The notes below the pieces were generated by a model. It ran no database searches and was not told the DNA's origin. It was given only the letters and a program-made list of their open reading frames with translations. Shown here piece by piece: positions 54,450-64,000 of a stretch of 64,000 nucleotides of DNA; within the stretch, counting starts at the first letter, position 1; every line of letters begins with the position of its first letter. Position numbers and translations under genes: made by a program. Source of the DNA: Caprella mutica (taxonomy: Eukaryota; Arthropoda; Malacostraca; Amphipoda; Caprellidae). The stretch is taken from NCBI GenBank assembly GCA_947561585.1, contig CANNZV010000332.1:186001-250000 (forward strand). Direction: 5' to 3'.

Positions 54450-55985
54450 TTAAAACAATAGAAAAATTGCTGGGAGTGGTCCTTTAATACATCCTCAAAT
54501 GTATACAGTACGTATGAACAATATGTTTCTAACCGTCTATGCACACGAAAAATAAGTCCATGAACTTCAAATTGTGTGAACTACTTAATATATTCCCCAA
54601 TAATTCTGACAATTACTCTGAACCTGGAGGCGGGATTGGAAGAGTGGGATGGTGACTGGAGTGAATGTGACGTAGTAAGTTTACAATGGAATAACAAATG
54701 TTTGATTTAATTAATTATAGGTATTATGAACACACAACTATTATTGGATCGGATTCATTAATTTTAATTAGAGGATATTTTAAGCATAGATTTAGAAAAA
54801 GAACAATCATATTGGAATGTACCTATGCCATTAAATATGAATACTTAGCTATGTTTCCGTTATTAGTGTTGGTAATTTTTGATAAAATAGTCAAGTAATT
54901 AATTATTGAAGGAAAACCGATAAAAACTGTAATTTCAGTTTTGTCCAGTCAGAGTTGATACTAATAAACATAACATATGCTATAAAATCGTATGCGGTAT
55001 AATGTATATTTATGGAATCCACGTGAATGATGAAAGCTGAATAACAAACTAGAATTTTTCTTCTCTTTGTACTGTGATTCTTGTCAGTTTAGTTCTCCAC
55101 ACACGCCACTTTTTCCACAGTCACTAGTGGTGCGCAGATCGCCGGTTACATATCTTTTCTTCTTTATCTATTTATCTAAGTTCTCTATTAATTATTTATC
55201 ATCTTATAGTTATAAATTCATTTTGTATGTATATAAAGAACTATTTAGCTGTTCATATGTGATTTTTGTAGGATACTGGTTTACTTATAGAGCGTAATGT
55301 AAACGATCAAAGTCGTGTCGATTTTTCAACATGTCTGATCATCGTGTAGAGCGGAGCCATATTTACTTACTGTGCTTTTAAGATAAGAACAACTTCTTTA
55401 CTACAATCTGTGCTATTATTTCAGTGCGTTCTTGATGTTTTAATAATGTCATTTTGAATCAATATTCTATTTCAATACCTACTAATATAATGGACTATCC
55501 GACTATGGAGATTTAGTAGGTTAAATATATCTGAAATAACATCGCATCAAACTACGCACCACGTGGTGTCTATATGATATATTTGAAATTGATGTGATTG
55601 AAGCCGTTACAATACAAACCACAGACAAGCGATACAAATAGTGAAGCATATTATAAGGTAGCTCTTATTATTTGAATAAGAGAATGTACCTACTAGTTAT
55701 ATTACCTAAAATATATCCTTTTACATGTTTAATAATCTTCAGTTTCAAAATGTGGTACAACTTGGCCAGATTGTATTAGATGGTGCACCACTGCACCTGC
55801 CTGAGGCTCACAGGCAGACGCATAGCTATATAGCTAATATATTTAGATTTGTCTGCCTTGGAAGCATATTTCAGCAAAGTTTGCTCTCTGCACAACCACA
55901 ATGCAATCTAAATAGTGTTCTCACCTTTTTATTTTATTTGTACAAGGCCTAATGTACCTAGGTAACATTAAGGTCCCAGCACTGA
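54450..55985. other. no supportable feature
   Basis: A short exon-like frame (54565-54663) ends at a GTAAGT donor but has no acceptor. A 75-codon frame lies at 55725-55952. Neither is strong enough to call. No repeat family recognised except a 30-bp family T end near 54470. Confidence 0.35.
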
Positions 55986-56110
55986 CCAAGGTAATAATAG
56001 TATGTCCTTTCTTGCCATTTTATTGATGAGTTAGTGACAGTTAAGATATTAATCATATTATTAGTCTTTCAATTGCAAATCAAATCATCTACCTTATAGA
56101 GAGAAATATC
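55986..56110. repeat. degenerate family A piece
   Basis: AATAGTATGTCCTTTCTTGCCATTTTATTG and TCTTTCAATTGCAAATCAAA resemble one arm of family A. Confidence 0.4.
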
Positions 56111-56117
56111 TAATTAT

Positions 56118-56292
56118 CCCAGTATGTATTTGGTGCACCAAAACCCACCAACTTGCTTAAAAAGCTGAAAAAATCCACCAACATATTTGACTGATCTACC
56201 AACATTTTCCCCAATCCCCATGATTTAGCCACTGAAAATTAATGGTAACATAGGAATAATTGGATGAAATTCCACCGACTTTGATAGAATAT
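56118..56292 (-). mobile_element. family B MITE cut off by a pogo-like end
   Basis: An inverse family B copy from CAGTATGTATTTGGTGCACC to TTTGATAGAATATTA stops exactly where GGGTAAGTGTATCAAATTCC begins, at a TA. The rest of the family B copy was not found to the right. Confidence 0.7.
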
Positions 56293-56985
56293 TAGGGTAA
56301 GTGTATCAAATTCCGGCCACTTAAGAGACCACGATCTCTAATGATTGGATTCATTTAATTTCACTAGCTTCCAATGCGAGCATTATTTACATAGTGATTG
56401 AAAAACTGTTAACGAACATTAATGAATAAAAATTTTATGATTTACATATACAATTAATTATTTATTAATAAATATTGCTCGCTTATCCATTTCTCCCTTA
56501 ATCCGGCCAGTACAGCCCCATATTCCGGCCTTACAATGTTCCTAAAAACGGCCATGTAAGTTTAGAGCTAGAAAATTGATTACTAATTATAGCAATAGGT
56601 ACTGTTTGCATAACTGATAACCGTGGTAAGTACATGAAAAATAAAAGTTTCACAAAATAAATATATGAGATTATTAATTTTCATTTGAAACCAATTAACA
56701 CAATGTTAATCTATTTCTATTTCAGTATTTAACTTGATAAGCTCAAACAATTTTCAAATCGGGTTATACCTATATTTTAAGAAACAATTCAAGACAAATA
56801 AAGTTTTCATATAGAAAGAATATAATTTAATGAATTTAAATTGTATCTAGTTTTTCAACATATGTAATGATTTATCATAAACATTTGTACCCTTTTGAAC
56901 TTTCCAAGTAGAGAATCAATTATATCCCTATAAACAACGTACGTATTTCGATTCAAATGCTGGGGTATCGAATCGATGGATTGNA
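56293..56985. mobile_element. left end of a pogo-like element
   Basis: GGGTAAGTGTATCAAATTCCGGCCACTTAAGAG resembles the left end at 7379 (shared GGCCACTTAAGAG). ATTCCGGCC / TAATCCGGCC recurs at about 56315, 56500 and 56533. A matching right end was not found before 57000. One undetermined base lies at 56984. Confidence 0.5.
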
Positions 56986-56989
56986 TTTT

Positions 56990-57262
56990 AAGATTTTTGG
57001 TCATTTTGGAGAGAAATTTTAAATTCTTTGGAGACAAATTGCCCCTTAAATTAAATATCTGGAGACTGATTGTGCATGCTTTGCAGACTGGGGTATATCC
57101 TATGACCTATCCATTCTGAAAAGAAGGTCTCCTCAGACGGTCAGACCCAGGATTTTGTACAGAAATTGGGATTTGGGCGCAGCAAATAACATGGGAGCAT
57201 AGGAATTAAATAGGACTTGGGCGCAGGATTAATCCACAAATCCTGCTTTACTTTTCAGACTG
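56990..57262 (+). repeat. fragments of the 60-175 type repeat and family M
   Basis: 56990-57090 matches 60-185. 57130-57262 matches 35600-35740 (AAATTGGGATTTGGGCGCA). Both end in ...CAGACTGG. Confidence 0.55.
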
Positions 57263-57315
57263 GTGACCTATGCTAGCTTGCTACTGGCTAGGCTACATTC
57301 CATGTTTCAAAGTAT

Positions 57316-57861
57316 CAGGATACAGTAACATAGGGTATGGTAATCAGCTGATTGAATCTATAGTTTGACGTGACCACCGGGTGACTCAAAATGGCGACTC
57401 TGACCACACTTTGAAACATGGAAAAACCTACTTAAACTTAATCACTTTTAAATTGAATTTTTTCTTATCAATTACTAACTAGGCATTGGTTAAATTGTAT
57501 TTCCATTATTTTTTTCCTTATTTGTTATTCATTGGAACTACAATTTAGCAGTTAACTAGCACTAGTTTAGGCTGCTAGGTAGCATATGTTCAAGACCCTA
57601 TTTTTTATAGATAAGTAAAAGAAATGAACAATTAAAACACACCTGAATTATATCTATATATTCAACTTTGAGGTTCAATCACCATTTTCGCTTTTCTTTT
57701 GTACGAAACCCTTATAAAATGACTTTAACTTCTTGATATTAACATGCAATTACGAGGAATTATGAGCCGCTCGGTCACAAACAAGGAATGTGTTGTTGTG
57801 GTGACGTCATATTTTTGTGTCGTCTGCTAGGTACTATACCTGATTATGTTCTTATACCTTG
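57316..57861. mobile_element. hAT MITE with perfect 8-bp target duplication
   Basis: The left end is CAGGATACAGTAACATAGGG. The octamer CAAAGTAT flanks both sides (57308-57315 and 57862-57869). It sits inside a family I repeat, whose GTTTCAAAGTATGGACAAAG sequence is restored across the insertion. It is the inverse of 11056-11604 and provides the uninterrupted reference for 25520-27530. Confidence 0.92.
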
Positions 57862-58860
57862 CAAAGTATGGACAAAGTCGCCAGTATATTGGCAACTTTT
57901 GAGGGGTGAAATAAGATGAAAACCTGTGAATAAGAAATAACAAGTAAATCACTCGTAAAATAGTCTCACGAGATACAAAGGCTGCATGCATCAAAGTTCA
58001 AACAAACAATAAATATGAAGCAGAAGGATGTTTTCAAGTGTAAAATCTTCACTAGGAAGTCAAATTTTTTCTTTAAAGTATCTTACTTGTGGTGACTGGA
58101 TCCATTTTCTCGATAAAATGGCGACTTTCCGGCCACACTTAGGAACATGGGCTACGTTTACGATGTAATAGTCAATGTTATAATTTTACCAGGTAGGCCG
58201 TAGCTAATGAAGCATGTCCTTTTTTGTGATTTTATTGGCGATTTAATCCCAACTATTAGTATTTTGAGCCCTTGCTCTTCAATTTTGAATGATTAAAATG
58301 AAGAAAAATATTTTATTTTCTGATTTTTCTGCTATACTAAAATATAATTTTGGAGAGAATTAATGATAATTTGATCATTTTGGAGAGAAAATCCACTTTT
58401 GGAGATTGGTAGCTGAAGAAACCATGTTATGAAGTTTCAAAGTATGCACCACAAAGTCAACATGTCGCCAATATATTGGTGACTTTTGTGGGCCGTATGG
58501 TGAAATAAGTTAAAAAAATATAATTAGGCCTGTTAAATCATGATATTTTCATCTGCAGATAGTTCACCAGGAAGTCAAATATCTACTTTGAAATGAGTTA
58601 ATATGGTGACCTAGTCCATGTTTTGAAGTATGGACAAAGTCACCAGAATATTGGCGACTTTTGAGGGGTCAAATAAGTTGAAAACTTGTAAATAACAAGT
58701 AAATCACTCCAAAAATAATCTCAAGAGATAGATGCACATGTATCAGACATATGAAGCATAATGATGTTTCCAAGTGTAAAATCTTCACTAGAAAGTCAAA
58801 TTTCTCCTTTTAAAGTATCTTAAATGTGGCGACCTCTGCTGCCGACCTGGATCATAAATT
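57862..58860 (+). repeat. family I copies and a family A piece
   Basis: 57862-58152, 58432-58612 and 58617-58860 each begin TTTGAARTATGGACAAAGTC or similar with GCCAATATATTGGCGACTTTTG and carry TTCAAGTGTAAAATCTTCAC. 58195-58395 is a family A-like piece. Non-coding. Confidence 0.65.
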
Positions 58861-59468
58861 CTTATCAAACTTAAGTTTAAATAACATTGTAAAATAGTAA
58901 TCATAGGAGAAATTAGACATTTCTCTCCATTTGCAATTGAAGGGCTTTAAATAGCTGGTAAGACAGGCTATAGCTACTTAATTACAATTTACCTGGAACC
59001 AAATGGCTAAAACATGTTGCCGAGTTACCTATCCAGATTAATGAGATTATAGAAACTGGTAATTTTTCTTATAAGAAATTCTTTATTTTGCCTTTTTCTT
59101 CTCAGCAAAATACATAACTAAATATCGATCATGTTTAACGATTAACCATGTGTCAAAGTATTGGCAATGCAACAATTCAGCTGGAGACTTTGTAAGATTT
59201 CTACCCCTATTAACGTGGAAACAAATAGATTAATATAAATTTGAATAGTGTCATGTGTTTGAACATCAACACCTATGAAAACATTGTTTCAATATCGAGT
59301 CAAGTGAAAATATAAATCTCTCATAATTTACTATACTAAAAAAGACTTAATACTTTTAAATTTTGCAAAAACATCAGAAAATAGTTGAAGTTCATTTCTG
59401 TAAAGTCATACTCATGTTACAGACAAGAGTTTTTTCTATATTAGGTATAGTTGCATAATTAATGTTTA
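58861..59468. other. family A/C fragments, otherwise nothing recognised
   Basis: 58895-58965 resembles family A. 59040-59115 resembles family C. The rest is AT-rich sequence without a feature. Confidence 0.4.
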
Positions 59469-60052
59469 GGCGGGCGTCTTTTCGCATTGATATTAACTCT
59501 GAAACGAATGGACTGATCTAATTTTGGGTTATGCTATCATAAAGAGCAGCTTCTGAACCGATAGAAAGAATGTTGCATATTTGGTACATTGCTATATTTT
59601 TTTAATGTTAATCATATTATAAGTGGTGTGTAAAGACGCCTGATTGATCACATCCTTGCACATCAGAAAATTGTGTGTCTTTTGCACTGTTATTAACTCA
59701 AAAACCAATGGATCCATCTAAATTTGGATTACGCCATCATAAAGAGCAGCCTCTGAACAATTGGATACAATGTTAATTCTAGGTGCATATTCAAAATATT
59801 GGTAAATAATCAGATATTTTACGTGGTGTGTAATGACGCACGATGTATTGCGTTAAGAGGTCAGACTTCTCGAGTATCCATCTACGCACAGAAATGTTAA
59901 TAATTATTTTATCACCAGTTGAACTGACATTATTATCATAAAGTATCTACCTCTTACCCATATGATAGTACACAAGTAATTTGGTTTGCTTGGCTAACTA
60001 TCATATCTATGCTACCGAAATTTGTGGTAAAATGCTTAAGGACGCCCGCCTC
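59469..60052. mobile_element. inverted-repeat element with internal direct duplication
   Basis: GGCGGGCGTC at the left and GACGCCCGCC at the right form the ends. Inside, 59472-59640 and 59683-59845 are direct repeats (TTATTAACTC, CATCATAAAGAGCAGC, GTGGTGTGTAATGACGC). Non-coding. The target duplication was not resolved. Confidence 0.55.
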
Positions 60053-61063
60053 GACGCTAAATAAACTAGAACAGGCACTCCTAGATCAGAACTTAGTCTA
60101 TAAATGAGTTTAAGGGGATCATGTAGTGATTTCTGAAATTTTTACAAATTTTTTTTCTAAAGTTTGCTAGAAAACAGTCTACAAAAAAGTACAGAAAATT
60201 TCAGTGTGCTGTGGCAGCTGGTAGTGAGTCAGTGGTGCGAATAATTGAGGATGAGGGGGACTTTGTTTGTTTTTAGGTTGTTGTGTAATAGCCTACCATT
60301 TGTGGTAGATGGCTTTTTCATAGCCAGTGGGGCTGTTTGGTCCTCCTGAAGCGACCTGATGAATTTTTTGTTTACTCCAATATCTTTGTAACTTTTTCAC
60401 TCAAATCGTACTTGCGCCAAGTCTATAAACGCAATGGTGTTTGTTCCTACAGAAAAATTTATAGAAGCTAATCTGTTAAGCTCAGAATTCCTTAAATTGT
60501 TAAGCGACATTATCTCAAAATTTCATTAATTTAAGAAATAAAAATATAAAGTGAAAAAAATTTAAAAATGGAATAACAATTTATCTTGATCAAAATTAAA
60601 ACGTCGAGCTAAACATATTAGCTTTTATAAATTTTTCGGTATGTCAAGTTGTCAACCCCCATTGAGTCTAGACTTTTTGTGGGGGCTGGTAAAAACAGGG
60701 GTTTTGGACCCAACATGGGAGGGGGGGCCCAAAATGAAAATTAAATTTACAAGAGCAACTTGAAAGATTTAAGACATTTTATACCTTTTGTCAAAATCTC
60801 AGCTCAATCTGACGAATATTATTGGTAGCTAGCAATAATACTCCATACACGTTCTCTCCGTATCTGCATATAGCTGGCATTCTTCTGTTATATTAATGAC
60901 AGTTATTTTAATAAATTCATAAGTTGAAGAATAATCTTATATTAGTTATTATTAGCATTTTAAAAAGTGTAATAAAAATTTGCATTCAGCACACGTGTGT
61001 CCCGATACGCAACAGTGTAATCCCACCGCCGGTACACATATGGTCCGAAACTCGGTGAACATG
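60053..61063. other. no supportable gene
   Basis: TTAAGGGGATCATGTAGTG at about 60115 resembles the TTAAGGGGACC end of the next element and may be a related, degenerate terminus. A G-rich tract lies at 60715-60730. Confidence 0.35.
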
Positions 61064-61067
61064 TTAA

Positions 61068-61934
61068 GGGGACCGCCCCCAAAATTTTGAAAATTTTATT
61101 ATTGAAGTTATGGTTCTGAAACCTTGTATGTATATATAAAATTGAATTATCTATCGTTTTTGTTCGTGACATTTTTTCGATTAGACCCATAGAAAACGAG
61201 TTATTCTAATTTCGAACAAATTTCGAACCATTTTAAAAAAAACCCACCTGTTTTTTGGTTGAAGCTAGAGCATTGCGTTTTTTGCATTCGATTCTCCATA
61301 CTGATATCTACAATATGATCTTCTTCGATTTTTGATTTTCGAATGGGTTTTCTAAATTTCGACTCTTTCATAAAAAGTAAACCAAAAATTTTGAAAATAA
61401 TTTTTTGTCGGAAAAAATTTTCTACAACAAATTCGAAAATCAAAAATCGAAGAAAATTATATTGTAGATATTATTATGGACTATCGAATGCAAAAAACCG
61501 CAATGCTCTAGCTTCAACCAAAAAACAGGTGGGATCTTTTGAATTACAAGATTTGTAGATATCAAAATTAGTAGGAATTTCCTTTCAAAGTTTGATGATA
61601 TGACACACAGCGTCCATCCACTTCGAAGGTTTAGGGGCAACTGGCTAATCTCTCTTTGCATTCATTGGTGTGTGCGTGGTACACGGGTATGTTAGATACC
61701 AGATATAGCGATATAATTAATTATTACGAATTATAATTGGCTGAGATATGGTTTTTAGAGTACATATTGACTCCCTACCCCCCGGCCCACTTTTCCCTTT
61801 CTCCCTCTCCCCAGGGGGTTAGAGTTATACGAGACTTCTGATATTTTGCACACACTATAAGAAGGTTATAAAGCAACTATTTACACAATAAAAAAAAAAT
61901 GAAATTTTGAGATTTCTTCGGAGGGGCGGTCCCC
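61068..61934. mobile_element. TTAA-flanked element (867 bp) with GGGGACCGCCCC ends and internal hairpin
   Basis: GGGGACCGCCCCC and its complement form the ends, with TTAA on both sides (61064-61067 and 61935-61938). In the centre, 61244-61346 and 61433-61534 form a second inverted repeat of about 100 bp (CACCTGTTTTTTGGTTGAAG and complement). Short frames on both strands are by-products of this hairpin. Confidence 0.8.
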
Positions 61935-62364
61935 TTAAGGGACACTCACAGTTTTTAAACTTATTTTTATTAGTAAAGTTAAGATTTTGAAATTTGTATC
62001 ATGGGTAATGCACAAACTTTCATTTGTTTGTGCCATCCCCCTCTTTCTACTACCCCCAAAAAGTGAGGTTCATAAAAATTTTATTAACTCAAAACCAGAA
62101 AGAGATAGTGATTTCCAAAAGTCAATTGCTAGGAAAGTTTTACATAAAAAGGATGCTTCGTATGTCTCATTTATGGGATATTTAGTATAAAATATAAAAA
62201 TGATTCTTTATGGAAAAATCATGGATTTTATTTTCGTGGATTCTCTATATAAAATAAATTACAATTACTAAGTCAAATAAACAAAAGCGTTTAAATGATA
62301 CCAACTTATTGCTGATCATTCTGCAATTTACCATTTGTCTCTACGTCACTTCTAACTAAAGTTA
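61935..62364. other. no recognisable feature
   Basis: A 67-codon frame at 61987-62190 begins with a hydrophobic stretch (LSFVCAIPLFLLP). It has no supporting signals and I do not call a gene. Confidence 0.3.
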
Positions 62365-62368
62365 TTAA

Positions 62369-62996
62369 CCCGCGCACGCATGGACAACACTTGAAATTTG
62401 ACTCAAAACAAGGTTTACTGTACAGTTAACCACACGTTCATTTGGATAGGTAAAGGTGTCACTCAAATGTTATTTGAAGGGAAGATGTTGTTCTTCATGC
62501 TACAATGAACAGAAATTCTGAAAGTTTCACCAAATTTGCAAAATAATGGTCCAAAGTCTGTAGATGTTTGAATAAAATATGTTTTGGAGAACATATGCCA
62601 TTTTTTTCTATGATATTTTCATAATATTTTGTGATGTACTTCGATAGTTTTTATTGCTAAATCCGAAGGTGTCTTCATTTTTCACCTAACTATTATAATT
62701 CAGAAATTACGAACAATTTTCTGTTAAAACATGACAAACTATCTACCTAGGTACACAGCTAGCGTGTGCAGCCACACACCTCACCCGTAACTTTAGCACA
62801 CAGATTGATCATGAGCAGGTAACTAAACCTATTCTTCCGCCTTACTTCCTAACACCAACTTCCACCCCTATTTGACCCACATCATTGGGAAGAGCTCACG
62901 GAGACGCGAATTTTGATGTAAGTCAACTCTAATTTTGCTGATATGCCACATCTCGCTTCTTGCTGTCTACCTAGGTGCCCAAAAGTTGTGTGCGGG
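62369..62996. mobile_element. TTAA-flanked element (628 bp) with CCCGCGCAC ends
   Basis: CCCGCGCACGCATGG at the left pairs with the complement of CCCGCACACAAC at the right. TTAA lies on both sides (62365-62368 and 62997-63000). The terminal repeat is short (about 12 bp). Non-coding. Confidence 0.6.
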
Positions 62997-63000
62997 TTAA

Positions 63001-63693
63001 GCTTGGAAGTTAAAAAATGCAACTTTTCAGGAGAGACCAAAGAAAAAAATTGATGTTTGTTTTGCCTTTTTAAAATATAGAGTAAAATCTTTGTTACATG
63101 TCTAAATGAATGTAAAACTACATATATGTAATTCTTCCGTTACTAATATTCGGTGAAAACACTTTAGTCGAAAAAATATAAAACTCTATATGTTATAATT
63201 TAAAGAGATATAGTCCACTTAAGGTTAGATTAGCAGTCTGGTTAAGGGCACATTTATTAGCTATTAGGAGGTACAATGAAAAGTTTGTTTATGTTGTTAA
63301 AAATGCATGTAACTTACTTCCAACTAAATACAATATTCATTATATGAGGGTAAATTTTGACAATTATTTGACATTCATTCTAAAATTTGACTACTTTGAT
63401 AAACAAACATGTATTTATTAGGAAAAAATATGAAGACAGTATTACTAGCAATTAGGATGTACAATGAAAATGAGTTTATATCGTTATTTCTATCTTTATT
63501 AGTGTACAAATAAAGTAATGAATTACAACCAGCTATGTAATCAACAGCTGAGATTAAATTAGGCATTAGCTGAATGATTCATGGGCCATAATTTCATAGC
63601 ACTTGCATTCATTTCCTTTTTGTGAAACCACACAAAAATCTGCTACCTCCTTTCAATGAGGGGTGGCTCAATGCACACACTAAGTGATGTCTT
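63001..63693. other. no recognisable feature
   Basis: AT-rich. ATTAGGA(G/T)GTACAATGAAAA occurs twice (63266, 63451) and AACAAACATGTATTTATTA-type sequence once, hinting at a short duplicated unit. Confidence 0.35.
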
Positions 63694-63701
63694 GGTACAT
63701 T

Positions 63702-63810
63702 CAGGGCTGCGGAGTCGGTACATTAAATGTTTGACTCCGACTCCTTTATAAGGAATTTCACCTATTCAGACTCCACCAAAAAAAGCTTTGACTCTGACTC
63801 CACAGCCCTG
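63702..63810. mobile_element. hAT-like MITE, short copy
   Basis: CAGGGCTGCGGAGTCGG and its near-complement (CTGACTCCACAGCCCTG) form the ends. The flanking octamers GGTACATT (63694-63701) and GGTACATC (63811-63818) differ at one position, consistent with a hAT target duplication. Confidence 0.85.
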
Positions 63811-63818
63811 GGTACATC

Positions 63819-64000
63819 CAGGGCCGTGGAGTCGGAGTCGAAGCTTTTTTGGTGGTGTCGAAAATTTGTACCGACTCCGACTCCAAGCTATAGATATAAG
63901 TCACAAAAATTTAGATCCATTTCATATGTTGTTCATCTTTTTTAAATATCTCATAAAAACTAATAATTGCTCATATGTATGAATTAAATCAATATTTAAA
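63819..64000. mobile_element. hAT-like MITE, second copy, cut by the window edge
   Basis: CAGGGCCGTGGAGTCGGAGT starts immediately after the right octamer of the previous copy. It continues with GTCGAAAATTTGTACCGACT and TTTAGATCCATTTCATATG, as in the longer copy at 2873-3207. The right end lies outside the window. Confidence 0.8.

Noticed and set aside
54562..54665. Exon-like frame ending at a GTAAGT donor, with acidic Trp-rich codons
   Set aside because: No acceptor or good start upstream, and two frames are open simultaneously. It could be revisited with RNA data.
55725..55952. 75-codon plus-strand frame
   Set aside because: Contains a short internal inverted repeat, no recognisable family and no splice signals.
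1..64000. tRNA, rRNA or other structured RNA genes
   Set aside because: No cloverleaf with B-box motif or rRNA-like block was recognised by reading. A tRNAscan-SE or Infernal run would be decisive and was not possible.

Overview
This is an AT-rich window of a nuclear animal genome, almost certainly an arthropod and probably an insect. The evidence is spliced genes with GT-AG introns, a painless-type TRPA channel, a TDRD3 orthologue, and very dense families of short inverted-repeat transposons (MITEs). No species is named because nothing here fixes one. There are no operons, CRISPR arrays or bacterial features, and one ambiguous base lies near 56984.

Host genes. (1) A painless-like TRPA cation channel lies on the minus strand at 13462-17701: eight exons whose phases join cleanly into 871 residues, covering ankyrin repeats, six membrane segments, the pore and a charged C-terminal tail. 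(2) TDRD3 lies on the plus strand at 38161-46704: twelve exons, 900 residues, with DUF1767/OB-fold, UBA, exon-junction-complex-binding motif and a very long RGG tail, but no Tudor domain that I can find. (3) A candidate 58-residue gene of unknown function lies on the plus strand at 23613-28025, with three exons of matching phase.

Everything else is mainly transposon stratigraphy. 1-10015 holds an 8.2-kb terminal-inverted-repeat element (1753-9981, 6-bp target duplication TGTGCA) that split an older MITE. It carries a decayed ORF of unknown origin, nested hAT and other MITEs, and a nested 2.5-kb pogo-like element. 10655-11830 is a foldback-like structure around a hAT MITE. 19098-22870 has three inverted or direct minisatellite arrays and a rearranged gypsy-type integrase. 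23952-28914 has a foldback element, a TTAA-flanked MITE, and a hAT MITE with a Harbinger-like element nested inside it. 29348-33094 is a complete pogo/Tigger-type transposon whose transposase has a C-terminal PHD finger but is interrupted by two stop codons. 33160-37915 and 55990-58970 are mosaics of MITEs. A dead mariner (42769-44039) lies in TDRD3 intron 10. 47299-54449 has a Harbinger-like MITE, an 18-bp minisatellite and a cluster of TTAA-flanked MITEs. 59469-62996 has further inverted-repeat elements, two of them TTAA-flanked, and tandem hAT MITEs run off the right edge.

The host genes do not form an obvious pathway. The informative structure is the nesting order of the elements and their encroachment on TDRD3 introns.
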